A stretch of 64,000 nucleotides of DNA from Polaribacter sp. Hel1_33_78 (lineage in GTDB: Bacteria; Bacteroidota; Bacteroidia; Flavobacteriales; Flavobacteriaceae). The position numbers were made by a program, and so were the translations under genes. Location: NCBI RefSeq assembly GCF_900106075.1, contig NZ_LT629794.1, positions 2,212,001 through 2,276,000 of the forward strand, given 5' to 3'. Below are positions 25,452-33,971 of the stretch, in pieces; the stretch's first letter is position 1, and the number at the start of each line of letters is the position of its first letter. The notes below the pieces were generated by a model that saw only the letters and a list, made by a program, of their open reading frames with translations, made no database searches and was not told the origin of the DNA.

Positions 25452-26606
25452 ATGAAAAAAATACTTATTATATTAATTCTAACTGTATCTAAAACTTTGT
25501 TTTGTCAAAAAACATTGGTCGAAACGTTTGAATCTAAAATATTAAACGAAAAGAGAACTATTAGAATTCATATTCCAAAATCTTTCGAAAAGACAGAAAA
25601 TTTTCCTTTGATTTTGACTCTTGATGGAGAATATATGTTTTACAATCTCATCGGTAATTCTGAATTGTTACTTGCAACAGAAAAAATACCAGAATCTGTT
25701 ATAGTGGGAATTGATCAAAATTATTTCGATTCAACAAAAATATGGGCTAGAAATAATGATTGTTCTTACAATTCAAAAAATGCAGAATTAAAAGGAAAAG
25801 GTATAAAATTTAAAGAGTTTATAGAAAAGGAGTTAGTACCTTATCTGACTGACAAGTATAAAGCTGGAAACTATAAAGTATTAGCAGGGCATTCTTTCAC
25901 GGCTACTTATCCTAATTTTTTTCTTTTTGACAACTCCGTTTTCAATTCTTATATTTTACTCAGCCCATATCTTAATGAGCGTATTTCTAAAAAAATAATT
26001 GATAAACTATCTAATAATAATAAATTCCTTTCCTATTATATAAGCACTAGCCAATACGATTTGCCTGGGCATTTAAAAACAGTTAAAAAAATTGATAGCA
26101 CACTGAATAAAATAGTTTTTAATCTAAAAACTGAATATACTTTTAATAATTTTAAAGGAGAAACACATTATTCACTAATAAATAGGAGTTTCCCCTTCGC
26201 ATTAAAAGCAATTTTTAAAGATTATTCGATAATAACAGACAAAGAAATTGAATTAGAAAAGAATCTACTATCCTATCTGAAAAAAAAATACATTAAAATA
26301 AATGAGCATTATGGTATAAAAATGCCTGTAAGAAAAGATGATTTAGAGTCCATATATTGGATCGCAGAAGAAAGAGAAGATTGGGAATCCCTAAAAAAAA
26401 TAGGCGAATTTAGTATTGATCTTTATCCAGAATACTCCGATGGTTATTTTATGCTTTCAGCAGTTGCTGAACAAAATAAAAGCTATAAGAAAGCCTTGAA
26501 ACTATACAAAAAAGGCTATTCAAATCTTGGAGATGATGTTTTAAATAAAAAAGATTTTTACAGACATATTGAAAGACTAAAAAAGATAATAGAAATTGAA
26601 AAATAA
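25452..26606 (+). CDS. secreted esterase (enterochelin-esterase-like alpha/beta hydrolase) with TPR tail
   Basis: A 384-aa protein. The start at 25452 gives a signal peptide ending LFCQ. The alpha/beta hydrolase core of the putative esterase family (PF00756 type) spans about residues 20-260, with FPLILTLDGEYMF, VIVGIDQ, a nucleophile elbow AGHSFTATY and a late ETHYSL histidine. The last ~80 residues contain a TPR-like pair (YFMLSAVAEQNKSYKKALKLYKKG). Substrate unknown. Single-gene cassette. Confidence 0.85.
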   Translation: MKKILIILILTVSKTLFCQKTLVETFESKILNEKRTIRIHIPKSFEKTENFPLILTLDGEYMFYNLIGNSELLLATEKIPESVIVGIDQNYFDSTKIWARNNDCSYNSKNAELKGKGIKFKEFIEKELVPYLTDKYKAGNYKVLAGHSFTATYPNFFLFDNSVFNSYILLSPYLNERISKKIIDKLSNNNKFLSYYISTSQYDLPGHLKTVKKIDSTLNKIVFNLKTEYTFNNFKGETHYSLINRSFPFALKAIFKDYSIITDKEIELEKNLLSYLKKKYIKINEHYGIKMPVRKDDLESIYWIAEEREDWESLKKIGEFSIDLYPEYSDGYFMLSAVAEQNKSYKKALKLYKKGYSNLGDDVLNKKDFYRHIERLKKIIEIEK

Positions 26607-26614
26607 CGTTGCCT

Positions 26615-26740
26615 AACACCGTACAAAATTAATTGCTTGCTTTTAGCTTACTTACAAAAGTCCTCGCGGATTTTATTTGACTGTAATTATTTGCTAAATT
26701 TAGTGCTTAAACACAGCAACTAATCTTGTACAACCACGTT
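26615..26740 (+). repeat. integron-like attC repeat R24
   Basis: Left boundary gttgcctaac matches GTTAGGCAAC at 25439. Type D arms. The next cassette opens GTTCTACGCA. Confidence 0.88.
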
Positions 26741-26771
26741 CTACGCAATTTGAAACATCAATCAAAAATTA

Positions 26772-28004
26772 ATGAGACAAATAATTATAATACTTACTGT
26801 TCTATTTAATTTTTCTTCTGCCAGCTCACAAGAAAGCAATATCGATAGAACCAAAGTTCGAGAAGACTTTAATCAAATTATTGAAAATATCAAGAATTTG
26901 TATGTCTATTTAGACGATAAGGAGTTAAATATGAATTGTATCGAGGAAAAATATGTAGCCAAAATTGATACTCTCAAAAATCAAGCGGATGTAATACTTT
27001 TCTTTGAATACTTGCTAAATGAATTTTATGACAGTCACATATCTCTGAGCACAAATATTAGAGAATCATATCGCTTATCAGCACCAATATATATTGAACT
27101 TAAAAACGGAAAGGCATTCATCAAAAATGTATGGCAAACCCAAATAGATAATTTAGACGAAAATATTCTTGGCGCTGAAATATTGAAATTTAACGGAGTA
27201 GATTTCATTAAGAAAATTGATGATTTCCCTTCAATTTGTAATGACAAAACTTTGCCAGAAGTTAGAAATTGGATAGCTAACAAAATTGTTTCAGGAAAGT
27301 ATAGTGAACCAAGACTATTAAGCTTAAAAGTGGAAGATGGTCAGAATGTTCAATTAGACTTAGATAAATTGAACTTCAAGAAAGAGAGTGAACTTTTAAG
27401 TTATAGAATTGAAAATGGAATTGGTATAATTCGTATTAATAACTCATTAGGAAATAACCAACTTATAAGCGAATTTGATAAGACTTTAGACAGCTTATTT
27501 TACACAAAAGGATTAATTATAGATTTACGAAATACCAACAATGGAGGTAATACATATGTAGGAAAAGGAATTATGGGAAGGTTTACCGACAAAGAACTTC
27601 CTTATCAAAAACATATGTATGTCGAGTCTTACGATAATCAACCTAAAATAGTAAGGAGTTGGTTTGAACATGTTAGCCCAAGAGGTAATCAATACCAAAA
27701 ACCTGTCATTATTCTTGTTGGACGATGGACTGGTAGTATGGGTGAAGGTATAGCTATAGGCTTTGATGCAATGGAAAGAGCTGAAATAGTGGGTACAGAA
27801 ATGAAAAGACTGGCTGGTTCTGACTTTGATTTTCGATTTGAAAATCAAGGTTTTGGTTACAAATTGATTTTGCAGAAATTATATCATATTAATGGAAATC
27901 CACGCGAATTATATGTTCCAACAAACTATGTGAAACAGTCAACAATCAAAAAGGACGAAGTGCTTGAAAAGGGAACTGAATTAATTAATAAAATGGTTAA
28001 ATAA
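26772..28004 (+). CDS. S41 family peptidase
   Basis: A 410-aa secreted protein with a signal peptide (about residues 1-19). The S41 (C-terminal processing/tricorn-type) core is seen in LIIDLRNTNNGGNTYVG and IILVGRWTGSMGEGIAIGFD, where the Ser of GSMGEG is the nucleophile, followed by VGTEMKRLAGSDFDF. No clear PDZ domain precedes the core, although a degenerate one could occupy residues 90-200. Single-gene cassette between R24 and R25. Confidence 0.85.
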   Translation: MRQIIIILTVLFNFSSASSQESNIDRTKVREDFNQIIENIKNLYVYLDDKELNMNCIEEKYVAKIDTLKNQADVILFFEYLLNEFYDSHISLSTNIRESYRLSAPIYIELKNGKAFIKNVWQTQIDNLDENILGAEILKFNGVDFIKKIDDFPSICNDKTLPEVRNWIANKIVSGKYSEPRLLSLKVEDGQNVQLDLDKLNFKKESELLSYRIENGIGIIRINNSLGNNQLISEFDKTLDSLFYTKGLIIDLRNTNNGGNTYVGKGIMGRFTDKELPYQKHMYVESYDNQPKIVRSWFEHVSPRGNQYQKPVIILVGRWTGSMGEGIAIGFDAMERAEIVGTEMKRLAGSDFDFRFENQGFGYKLILQKLYHINGNPRELYVPTNYVKQSTIKKDEVLEKGTELINKMVK

Positions 28005-28016
28005 AAAACTGCGTAG

Positions 28017-28139
28017 AACAACGGCTATAAGTAATTGCTCGTTCTCGCCTACTTCTGAAAACCTTCGCGGATTTTCAGTTTGGTCTATACTTGCAGAGTC
28101 AACCGCTAAAACACGCAACTAACCATACACAATCACGTT
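28017..28139 (+). repeat. integron-like attC repeat R25 (chimeric arms)
   Basis: Left boundary tgcgtagaac matches the unusual opening GTTCTACGCA at 26738. Left arm type F (GGCTATAAGTAATTGC), right arm GCAACTAACCATACAC. The next cassette opens GTTGCCATT. Confidence 0.85.
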
Positions 28140-28174
28140 GCCATTCATTGGTGAACTAAAAAAAATAAATTACA

Positions 28175-28363
28175 ATGGGAAAAATGATAAAATATTTATT
28201 CTTAGTAGCAGGAATAATAAATATAGGGTACTTAATCGGAACTTTTTTTGGTGGTCAAAGTCCTCTATTTAATAATATGAATATTTGGATTCAAAGATTG
28301 CTTTTAGCAATATTAGCCACTGGATTTTTTAGTTTATATTCAAAGAAAAGTAAAGCCGAATGA
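28175..28363 (+). CDS. 62-aa two-helix membrane protein
   Basis: A small protein with two transmembrane helices (about residues 5-25 and 38-55) and a basic tail SKKSKAE. Its ATG lies 36 bp after the cassette boundary, where other cassette genes start. No family is recognised. About 210 bp of AT-rich sequence without a convincing reading frame follow it before repeat R26. Confidence 0.6.
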   Translation: MGKMIKYLFLVAGIINIGYLIGTFFGGQSPLFNNMNIWIQRLLLAILATGFFSLYSKKSKAE

Positions 28364-28575
28364 TTTTACATAAAAAATCACTTCAGGTTTTGAGAAATTT
28401 TGCGTGATTAAAATCTGAATTGAGTAACAAAAACTAAACTGAGAGTGGAATTATTCTCTCAGTTGGAACTGAAAATAGTTAGTGGAATTAAACGCTGACT
28501 GAATTCACTCAAACGCTAAAAATTGGAAAACGAAATTTAGCGGAATAATAACAAATTGAAAAACAACGAAATGGC
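28364..28575. other. non-coding tail of the small-protein cassette
   Basis: About 210 bp with no reading frame worth calling and no strong hairpin. It contains scattered gagtggaattattctctcag-like words. It could be the remains of a second gene. Confidence 0.4.
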
Positions 28576-28697
28576 AACACAGTGTATAATTCATTGCTTC
28601 TGATTTTCCTTCGGAAAATCCTCGCGCTGAATTAATGCCAGTTATTTTTAGTAACTTAGTTGTTAAAACACGCAACGAAATCATACACCAAACCGTT
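28576..28697 (+). repeat. integron-like attC repeat R26
   Basis: Left boundary aatggcaac matches GTTGCCATT at 28137. Arms GTGTATAATTCATTGC and GCAACGAAATCATACAC leave one bulged A, as in type E. Centre TTTTCCTTCGGAAAA. The next cassette opens GTTAGGCAC. Confidence 0.84.
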
Positions 28698-28807
28698 AGG
28701 CACAAGATAAAAATTAGCGAAATGTATTCAACCTTCAGCGATTTCCATACATCTTTTTCACAGGCTAATCAGAACTTTACGCCATAAATGATTTAAATCA
28801 TGATAAA

Positions 28808-29374
28808 GTGAAAACCGTTTTATTAATAATTAATTTCTTCATAATGTCACAATCAATTTTTGCGCAAAAAAGTTATGACTATATAAAGTATATAGATGAA
28901 GTGAAAGGCAAACGAACAGTTTATACAGAAATAGATATTAACGCTTCCCCTGACGCGGTCAAAAAGATATTTCTAGAATTTGATCAATGGTTTAAATGGT
29001 GCAAAGTATTTCCCAAAATCGAAATTTTAAGTGGAGACATCAATGATATTGCATCTAAGCCAAAACTTGATTTAACATTAGATTTTGGAAGAAAAAATGA
29101 TCCTCAAAAAGCCCCTGTAAATCCAATTATTACCGTCAATAGTAAAAAAGTTTTTGTTTGGGGAGTTTATAATGGCATTCTGATCAAAGCGGAACATGTA
29201 TTTGTTTTTGAACCAACAAATGAGGGCAAGGGAACTCGTCTAATCCATTATGAAACAATGAAAGGAATGTTAAGCCCTTTTTTAATGACAAACAAGGTCA
29301 AAGCAAATATGGCAGAGCATTATAACATTATGAATCAAGACTTAAAAAATTTTTGCGAAAATCGAAATCAATAA
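28808..29374 (+). CDS. secreted SRPBCC-domain protein
   Basis: A 188-aa protein starting at GTG (28808), because the nearby ATGs are out of frame or followed by stops. It has a signal peptide ending IFAQ. The mature part fits the START/SRPBCC ligand-binding fold: EIDINASPDAVKKIFLEFDQWFKW at the front and GKGTRLIHYETMKGML late. Related proteins bind hydrophobic ligands or act as polyketide cyclases. It is the first gene of a three-gene cassette and lies 2 bp before the SDR gene. Codon use is less AT-rich than the surroundings. Confidence 0.78.
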   Translation: MKTVLLIINFFIMSQSIFAQKSYDYIKYIDEVKGKRTVYTEIDINASPDAVKKIFLEFDQWFKWCKVFPKIEILSGDINDIASKPKLDLTLDFGRKNDPQKAPVNPIITVNSKKVFVWGVYNGILIKAEHVFVFEPTNEGKGTRLIHYETMKGMLSPFLMTNKVKANMAEHYNIMNQDLKNFCENRNQ

Positions 29375-29376
29375 TA

Positions 29377-30276
29377 ATGGAAAATAAAAAATGGGGGATT
29401 CAAAACATTCCTGAACAGAAAGATAAAACAATAATTATAACAGGTGCAACAAGCGGCCTAGGAAAAGAGGCCACAAGAGTTCTTGCAATGAAGAATGCCA
29501 CTGTAATAATGGCAGTTAGAAATACTCAGAAAGCTGAAATTGTAGCATCGGAAATTCGTAAAGAATATGCAAATGTCAAAATAGATATAAGAAGCCTTGA
29601 TTTGAGTAGTTTGGATTCTATTTCTTCCTTTGCAAAAGGAGTTTTAGAAGATTACAAAAAACTAGACATTCTTATAAATAATGCTGGCATAATGATGTGT
29701 CCCTACTCTAAAACAAAAAATGGTTTTGAAACTCAAATGGGCACGAATCATTTAGGTCCTTTTGCATTAACGGGGCTTCTAATGCCTTTATTGATGAGTA
29801 CCAAAAACGCGCGGATTGTATCTACTTCTAGCGTAGCGCATAACCAAGGTGATATAGACTTTACAGATATTAATTGGGAAAAAAGGAAATACAATACAAA
29901 CAAAGCATACAGTGATAGCAAGCTAGCAAACTTGTATTTCTCATATGAATTAAAGAGAAGATTAGAAAATGTTGAAAATCCTCCTTTGGTTGTCACGGCA
30001 CATCCAGGTGGTACAAAAACCGATTTGGCAAGACACTCAGGAATCTTTAATGTTTTTATGAATTTATTATTTCTTCCTGTAGAGAAGGGTGTTCTGTCAA
30101 CCCTAAGAGCAGCTACAGATGTAAATGCCAAATCTGGTGATTACTATGGTCCTGGGGGATTTATGCAAGTTAGAGGGTTTCCTGAATTAGTTCAGTCCAG
30201 TAAAATGTCACACAATCTGACAAATGCAAAACACCTATGGGATTTATCAGAACAACTAACTGGTGTTCAATATTAA
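29377..30276 (+). CDS. short-chain dehydrogenase/reductase
   Basis: A 299-aa Rossmann-fold oxidoreductase. The NAD(P) motif is TGATSGLGKE, followed by LDLSSLDS, NNAGIMM, STSSVAHNQG and the catalytic YSDSKLANL (Tyr and Lys). The late HPGGTKTDLARHSG is typical of the retinol-dehydrogenase-like classical SDRs. The start at 29377 lies 2 bp after the upstream stop, and a longer in-frame start at 29353 would overlap it. It probably acts with the neighbouring SRPBCC protein under the AraC regulator. Confidence 0.92.
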   Translation: MENKKWGIQNIPEQKDKTIIITGATSGLGKEATRVLAMKNATVIMAVRNTQKAEIVASEIRKEYANVKIDIRSLDLSSLDSISSFAKGVLEDYKKLDILINNAGIMMCPYSKTKNGFETQMGTNHLGPFALTGLLMPLLMSTKNARIVSTSSVAHNQGDIDFTDINWEKRKYNTNKAYSDSKLANLYFSYELKRRLENVENPPLVVTAHPGGTKTDLARHSGIFNVFMNLLFLPVEKGVLSTLRAATDVNAKSGDYYGPGGFMQVRGFPELVQSSKMSHNLTNAKHLWDLSEQLTGVQY

Positions 30277-30365
30277 AACGAAAGAAGTGAAATCTTTACC
30301 AACTTTATATTGATAACATAAAGCTGGGAAAATCGGGGGGGCGCAGAATTAGTAAGAGCAATCAT

Positions 30366-31274
30366 ATGAAAGAGATTTATTGTGTTAAAAGTATTAATGA
30401 AGTACACCAAATGCTTGGATTGGGAGCGCCAAAACACCCATTAATAACCATAATAAGAAAATGGCCCAAGATTGATTTTGACTTTGAAAAAATAAAGCTG
30501 ACTAGTGAGCTTTATCTCATTTCAATGAAAGGTAAAATATCAGGAACAACCTTTCAATATGGCAAGGGTTCATACGATTTCGCTGATGCAACATTAGTTT
30601 TTCTAGCTCCAAAACAAGTAGCATCATTGGCTGATCCGATTGAAGAACTTGACGATTCAGGATGGACAATCATGTTTCACCCAGATTTGATTCGAAGATC
30701 AGAACTAGGGAAGGAAATCGAAAACTATTCATTCTTTAACTATGAGACTAATGAAGCTCTCCATCTATCTGATGTGGAAAAACAGTCGCTTTTAGAACTA
30801 GTTAAAAAAATAGATTTAGAGTTAAACCTCAATATAGATAAGCACTCTCAAGATATAATTATTCAGAACCTTGAGAGTATTTTAAAATATAGCTACCGAT
30901 ATTATGATAGGCAGTTCTTCACGAGAACCAACCAAAACAAAGACCTCGTGAGTAAATTCGAACAATACTTGCAAAAGTATTTTTCATCTTCAGATTTATC
31001 CGAAAAGGGAGTGCCTTCAGTTAAACAATGTGGAGAAGCTATGAATATGTCAGGTTCCTATTTAAGCGACTTATTAAAAATAGAAACAGGAAGAAGTGCC
31101 AAAGACCACATATCTTCTCATTTAATTGAAAAAGCAAAAACCACATTATTAAATTCAAACTCATCGATTAGTGAGATTGCTTTTAATTTGGGGTTTGATT
31201 ACCCACAGCATTTTAGCCAATTATTCAAAAAGAAAGTTGGCATGAACCCAACGAAATACCGAAAATCAAACTAG
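30366..31274 (+). CDS. AraC family transcriptional regulator
   Basis: A 302-aa protein. A ~190-residue sensing domain is followed by the two-helix AraC DNA-binding domain: VKQCGEAMNMSGSYLSDLLKIETG, then NSSISEIAFNLGFDYPQHFSQLFKKKVGMNPTKYR. It is the third gene of the cassette, 89 bp after the SDR, and likely activates the SRPBCC/SDR pair. A short G-rich stretch (cgggggggcgcag) just upstream of the gene is foreign to this AT-rich region. The cassette ends in a short heterologous attC (R27), which fits a different origin. Confidence 0.92.
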   Translation: MKEIYCVKSINEVHQMLGLGAPKHPLITIIRKWPKIDFDFEKIKLTSELYLISMKGKISGTTFQYGKGSYDFADATLVFLAPKQVASLADPIEELDDSGWTIMFHPDLIRRSELGKEIENYSFFNYETNEALHLSDVEKQSLLELVKKIDLELNLNIDKHSQDIIIQNLESILKYSYRYYDRQFFTRTNQNKDLVSKFEQYLQKYFSSSDLSEKGVPSVKQCGEAMNMSGSYLSDLLKIETGRSAKDHISSHLIEKAKTTLLNSNSSISEIAFNLGFDYPQHFSQLFKKKVGMNPTKYRKSN

Positions 31275-31289
31275 AAATATCCAGTGCCT

Positions 31290-31341
31290 AACAAAGCCTA
31301 TACGCCATACCCTTCGGGCTACTGCGCATAGCCAAAGCGTT
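31290..31341 (+). repeat. short attC-like repeat R27
   Basis: Only 52 bp from AAC to GTT. Arms GCCTAT.CGC..TA.CCC and GGG.TA..GCG.ATAGC pair around TTC. Unrelated in sequence to the long repeats, yet its left boundary gtgcctaac still matches the cassette opening GTTAGGCAC at 28695, and the next cassette opens GTTCTCTACA. Confidence 0.82.
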
Positions 31342-31356
31342 CTCTACAAGCTACTA

Positions 31357-32589
31357 ATGAAAATAAAATTAATTATAACCATATTCTTATCGCTTATTAC
31401 TGTTTTAGGTAAAGCACAATCCAGATATAATATAATCTATGAAAAACAATTAGGACAGAATTTTGCCGGAGAAAATATTAATGCAGGTTTTCATTTACTC
31501 GATTATGCAGACTCATTGTTCATCCCAAAAAAAATAATCAAAACTGAAAATAATTTCGCTAAAGTGATTAACCCTATTTTCCGCTTTAGTAAACTATTCT
31601 TAAGCAATTATCTAATAACTGATTATGCAATGACAATGAATCATGAAAGATTTGGTCATGGATATAGAATGCTCGAGGCAGGCGGTTCAATTGATGAAAT
31701 TGTGTACAATATGCCACCACCTTTCACCAATAAATTCTCTTTTATACGTTTGAAATATCCGTCTAATTTTACAAATCAGCAGGGTTTAATGATAAATTTA
31801 GGTGGTTCTGAAACTAATCTTATCCTTTCAGATATAATGAGAAAAAATATTTTATTGGATGAGAAGTTCAATTATAATTTTGGCCTTGCCTATCTTTATG
31901 GAAGCAATGATATGCCGGGCTACACAGCCTTTGTTACCAATCCAGCTGCTGACCCGATACAATACAGACAAAACATAAATCAGCTATATGGTGGTGAACC
32001 ACTTACCCGTGAAAAGATGCGTGCCTATTCGTTCATTGCACTATTGACCGATCCTATGAATTTTTATGCCTTCAAGTCTGTCTTTTACGATTATATCGTT
32101 AAAGGTAGACATAGCTCCAGAATAGGAATGATAAAACTGAGCAATAGACTTAAATATTTGCCAAGGTTTAGATTTGAATACACTCCTTATGGTCCAGAAT
32201 TGGTATATCAAAATTACTTTAAGTTAAATTCTAAATTAATGCTGTTTAGTTTTAGTCATTCAGACCCAAATTTACCCAACTCATGGCGAGTCGTAGCAAA
32301 TATTTGGAATCTAAAATCATCCGATAATCTATCATTTAATTTATCAGGACAAATTTGGAATCAACCAAATATTGAGTTTTATCAAAATGACAAACTTATA
32401 GCATATGAGGGCTTTGGAGGTCAATTTATATCTACTGTTAATTATGACATTAGCAAAGACAAAAACCTTTATGGATTTACACTTCAAGTAGGATATAAAT
32501 CAACAGGATACGCAATTGGAGAACAATTAAATAAGGGATTAATAATCAGAGGAGGTTTGACTTTTAAATTAGGAAATAAAAGCCTGTAG
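31357..32589 (+). CDS. secreted or outer-membrane protein of unknown function
   Basis: A 410-aa protein with a signal peptide (about residues 1-21, ending GKAQ). Residues MNHERFGHGYRMLEAGG resemble a metal-site segment, but the His spacing (H-E-x3-H) is not the standard zinc-peptidase one. The last third alternates short beta strands (LMLFSFSHSD, DNLSFNLSGQIW, LYGFTLQVGYKSTGYAIG), and the chain ends in TFKLGNKSL, suggestive of an outer-membrane barrel or surface protein. Cassette between the two short repeats R27 and R28. Confidence 0.65.
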   Translation: MKIKLIITIFLSLITVLGKAQSRYNIIYEKQLGQNFAGENINAGFHLLDYADSLFIPKKIIKTENNFAKVINPIFRFSKLFLSNYLITDYAMTMNHERFGHGYRMLEAGGSIDEIVYNMPPPFTNKFSFIRLKYPSNFTNQQGLMINLGGSETNLILSDIMRKNILLDEKFNYNFGLAYLYGSNDMPGYTAFVTNPAADPIQYRQNINQLYGGEPLTREKMRAYSFIALLTDPMNFYAFKSVFYDYIVKGRHSSRIGMIKLSNRLKYLPRFRFEYTPYGPELVYQNYFKLNSKLMLFSFSHSDPNLPNSWRVVANIWNLKSSDNLSFNLSGQIWNQPNIEFYQNDKLIAYEGFGGQFISTVNYDISKDKNLYGFTLQVGYKSTGYAIGEQLNKGLIIRGGLTFKLGNKSL

Positions 32590-32591
32590 AG

Positions 32592-32650
32592 AACAAGGTG
32601 TATAGGTCATAGCCTCCCTTTGGTCAGCAACGCCCCATACACAGAACGTT
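32592..32650 (+). repeat. short attC-like repeat R28
   Basis: 59 bp from AAC to GTT, arms GGTGTAT and ATACACA with a degenerate centre. Left boundary tgtagagaac matches GTTCTCTACA at 31339. The next cassette opens GTTGGCAAA. Confidence 0.78.
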
Positions 32651-32668
32651 GGCAAACATTAAAAAAAA

Positions 32669-33058
32669 ATGAGAATACAATATGAAAAAAAACAAGTTAA
32701 TCTGAATTTATATTTAGGTTTATTATGGCTTGTAAATGGAATAATTCAAACGGTGAGAAATGAGAATGTAGATTTGTTTGACTATTTCTGGTTTTTAATT
32801 TCTGGAATTTATTTGTTAATATATTTCTATCAGAAAAAGGAAAAATATCTAACTCTTGAAAAAGGAATTATTAAGCAAAATTGGCCTTTTGGAAAGAAAA
32901 TGAAATTAAAAGAAATAAAAGGAATTAAACATTTTGCGGGAGAATATATACTGAAATCGGAATTAAAGAAAATGAAAATCAATATTAGTTTAATAGAATC
33001 TGAATCATTATCTAAATTAAAAACGGAATTAAAAAAACTTGATGTTGAGTGGAATTAA
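32669..33058 (+). CDS. small membrane protein with PH-like C-terminal region
   Basis: A 129-aa protein with two transmembrane helices (about residues 10-26 and 36-55). They are followed by a short domain (KEKYLTLEKGIIKQNWPFGKKMKLKEIKGIKHFAGEYIL) that resembles the bacterial PH-like fold found next to membrane helices. Function unknown. It is the last cassette before the integrative element, and its attC is split by that element. Confidence 0.62.
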   Translation: MRIQYEKKQVNLNLYLGLLWLVNGIIQTVRNENVDLFDYFWFLISGIYLLIYFYQKKEKYLTLEKGIIKQNWPFGKKMKLKEIKGIKHFAGEYILKSELKKMKINISLIESESLSKLKTELKKLDVEWN

Positions 33059-33071
33059 AAAACGATTTGCC

Positions 33072-33081
33072 AACACCGTGT
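33072..33081 (+). repeat. left copy of element-flanking direct repeat; left end of split repeat R29
   Basis: AACACCGTGT, preceded by tttgcc. tttgccaac matches the cassette opening GTTGGCAAA at 32648, so these bases are the true R'' side of the attC into which the element inserted. The second copy is at 49054-49063. Confidence 0.8.
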
Positions 33082-33141
33082 TATATTAATAACCTATCAA
33101 AAGCATTGTATTTATTGACTTTATATAAAAATTATTAAAAT

Positions 33142-33161
33142 AGGTACAACATAGGTATAAC
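33142..33161 (+). promoter_or_regulatory. candidate integrase arm-type sites, left end
   Basis: AGGTACAAC at 33142-33150 and AGGTATAAC at 33153-33161, spaced 11 bp. The same word occurs twice near the right end (48918, 48930) in the same orientation, as expected for arm sites of a tyrosine recombinase. Confidence 0.6.
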
Positions 33162-33233
33162 ATTTAAAAAAGGCTTAATTATATTTTGAAAAGGTAAATA
33201 AATACTTGTTTTTTTTAGTGACCAGTATTAAAC

Positions 33234-33241
33234 TATATTTG
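33234..33241 (+). promoter_or_regulatory. -7 promoter box (TATATTTG)
   Basis: Fits TAnnTTTG and lies 17 bp before the small basic gene at 33259. A T-run sits at the expected -33 distance. Confidence 0.5.
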
Positions 33242-33258
33242 CAAAAAGGTATGTATTT

Positions 33259-33387
33259 ATGGCAAAAAAGAAAACTAATAACACTGATTCTAATAAGGGT
33301 AAAAAGGTAAATTTAACCGAACATAGAAAAAACACACAAACAAAGGGATCAAGAACTGGCACAAGACCTAAATCAAAAGATAATTAA
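33259..33387 (+). CDS. 42-aa basic protein at the left end of the element
   Basis: ATG at 33259 opens a 42-codon frame, MAKKKTNNTDSNKGKKVN... ending RTGTRPKSKDN, with about a quarter Lys/Arg and no hydrophobic core. It is the only + strand gene of the element and has a good -7 box just upstream. It overlaps the end of the convergent gene by 20 bp. It could be a nucleic-acid-binding or chaperone-recruiting peptide. Function unknown. Confidence 0.5.
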   Translation: MAKKKTNNTDSNKGKKVNLTEHRKNTQTKGSRTGTRPKSKDN

Positions 33388-33832
33388 AAATCGCCAGTAA
33401 AAATATACCAACTAACATAAAAACAATAGATACTACATTTAATAAATCAGTCCAAAAATTAAACTGATTTACTTTATTATCGTATTCTTTTTGCAAACAG
33501 GCATCGTGCTTTTTTCCTTCAATTTTTTTTAATTCTTCTACAATATATTTCTCTTCATTATTGTTACCGTGATAACCGGTTACCTGTGAAATAAAATTTG
33601 ATATAATACCTAAAAGAAGAATTACACCAGACCATATCAAAATTGTTGAGTTTTCAATTTCAATTTTGCCTGTTTTAAACTCTCTTAAAGTTTCAAATAT
33701 TATATAGATTCCTGAACCACTTATAGCAATAACTAACAAATCCATTCTACGAATTGAATAATTTGTTCTATCCTTTGTATTATTTAAATGATTAAGCCAA
33801 TTATTGTATTTATTTCTATTCTTTTTTTTCAT
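33368..33832 (-). CDS. membrane protein of unknown function
   Basis: A 154-aa protein with a basic N-terminus (KKKNRNKYNNWLNHLNN) and three hydrophobic helices (about residues 31-47, 63-85, 131-153). A charged loop (KYIVEELKKIEGKKHD) separates the second and third. The layout resembles small SLATT-like or other membrane effector proteins, but no family is firm. It is the leftmost minus-strand gene of the element and probably part of its cargo. Confidence 0.55.
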   Translation of the reverse strand: MKKKNRNKYNNWLNHLNNTKDRTNYSIRRMDLLVIAISGSGIYIIFETLREFKTGKIEIENSTILIWSGVILLLGIISNFISQVTGYHGNNNEEKYIVEELKKIEGKKHDACLQKEYDNKVNQFNFWTDLLNVVSIVFMLVGIFLLAIFNYLLI

Positions 33833-33914
33833 TTTAATAAATAATAATTTTTTAAGATTAGTAAAGATAGATTATTCAAATCTATAAATTTTTGAGGTTT
33901 AAAAAATTTTTAAA

Positions 33915-33946
33915 AAAACCGCTTCTAAATTAATAGAAACGGTTTT
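33915..33946 (-). terminator. intrinsic terminator of the DUF6266-like gene
   Basis: Read on the minus strand: AAAACCG, mismatch, TTCTA, loop, TAGAA, mismatch, CGGTTTT followed by more T. Placed 26 bp after the stop of the gene ending at 33972. Confidence 0.75.
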
Positions 33947-33971
33947 CAATATGTATTTAAACTTAAAGTTA

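Noticed and set aside
29748..30131. 127-codon minus-strand frame opposite the SDR gene
   Set aside because: Shadow of the conserved SDR coding sequence.
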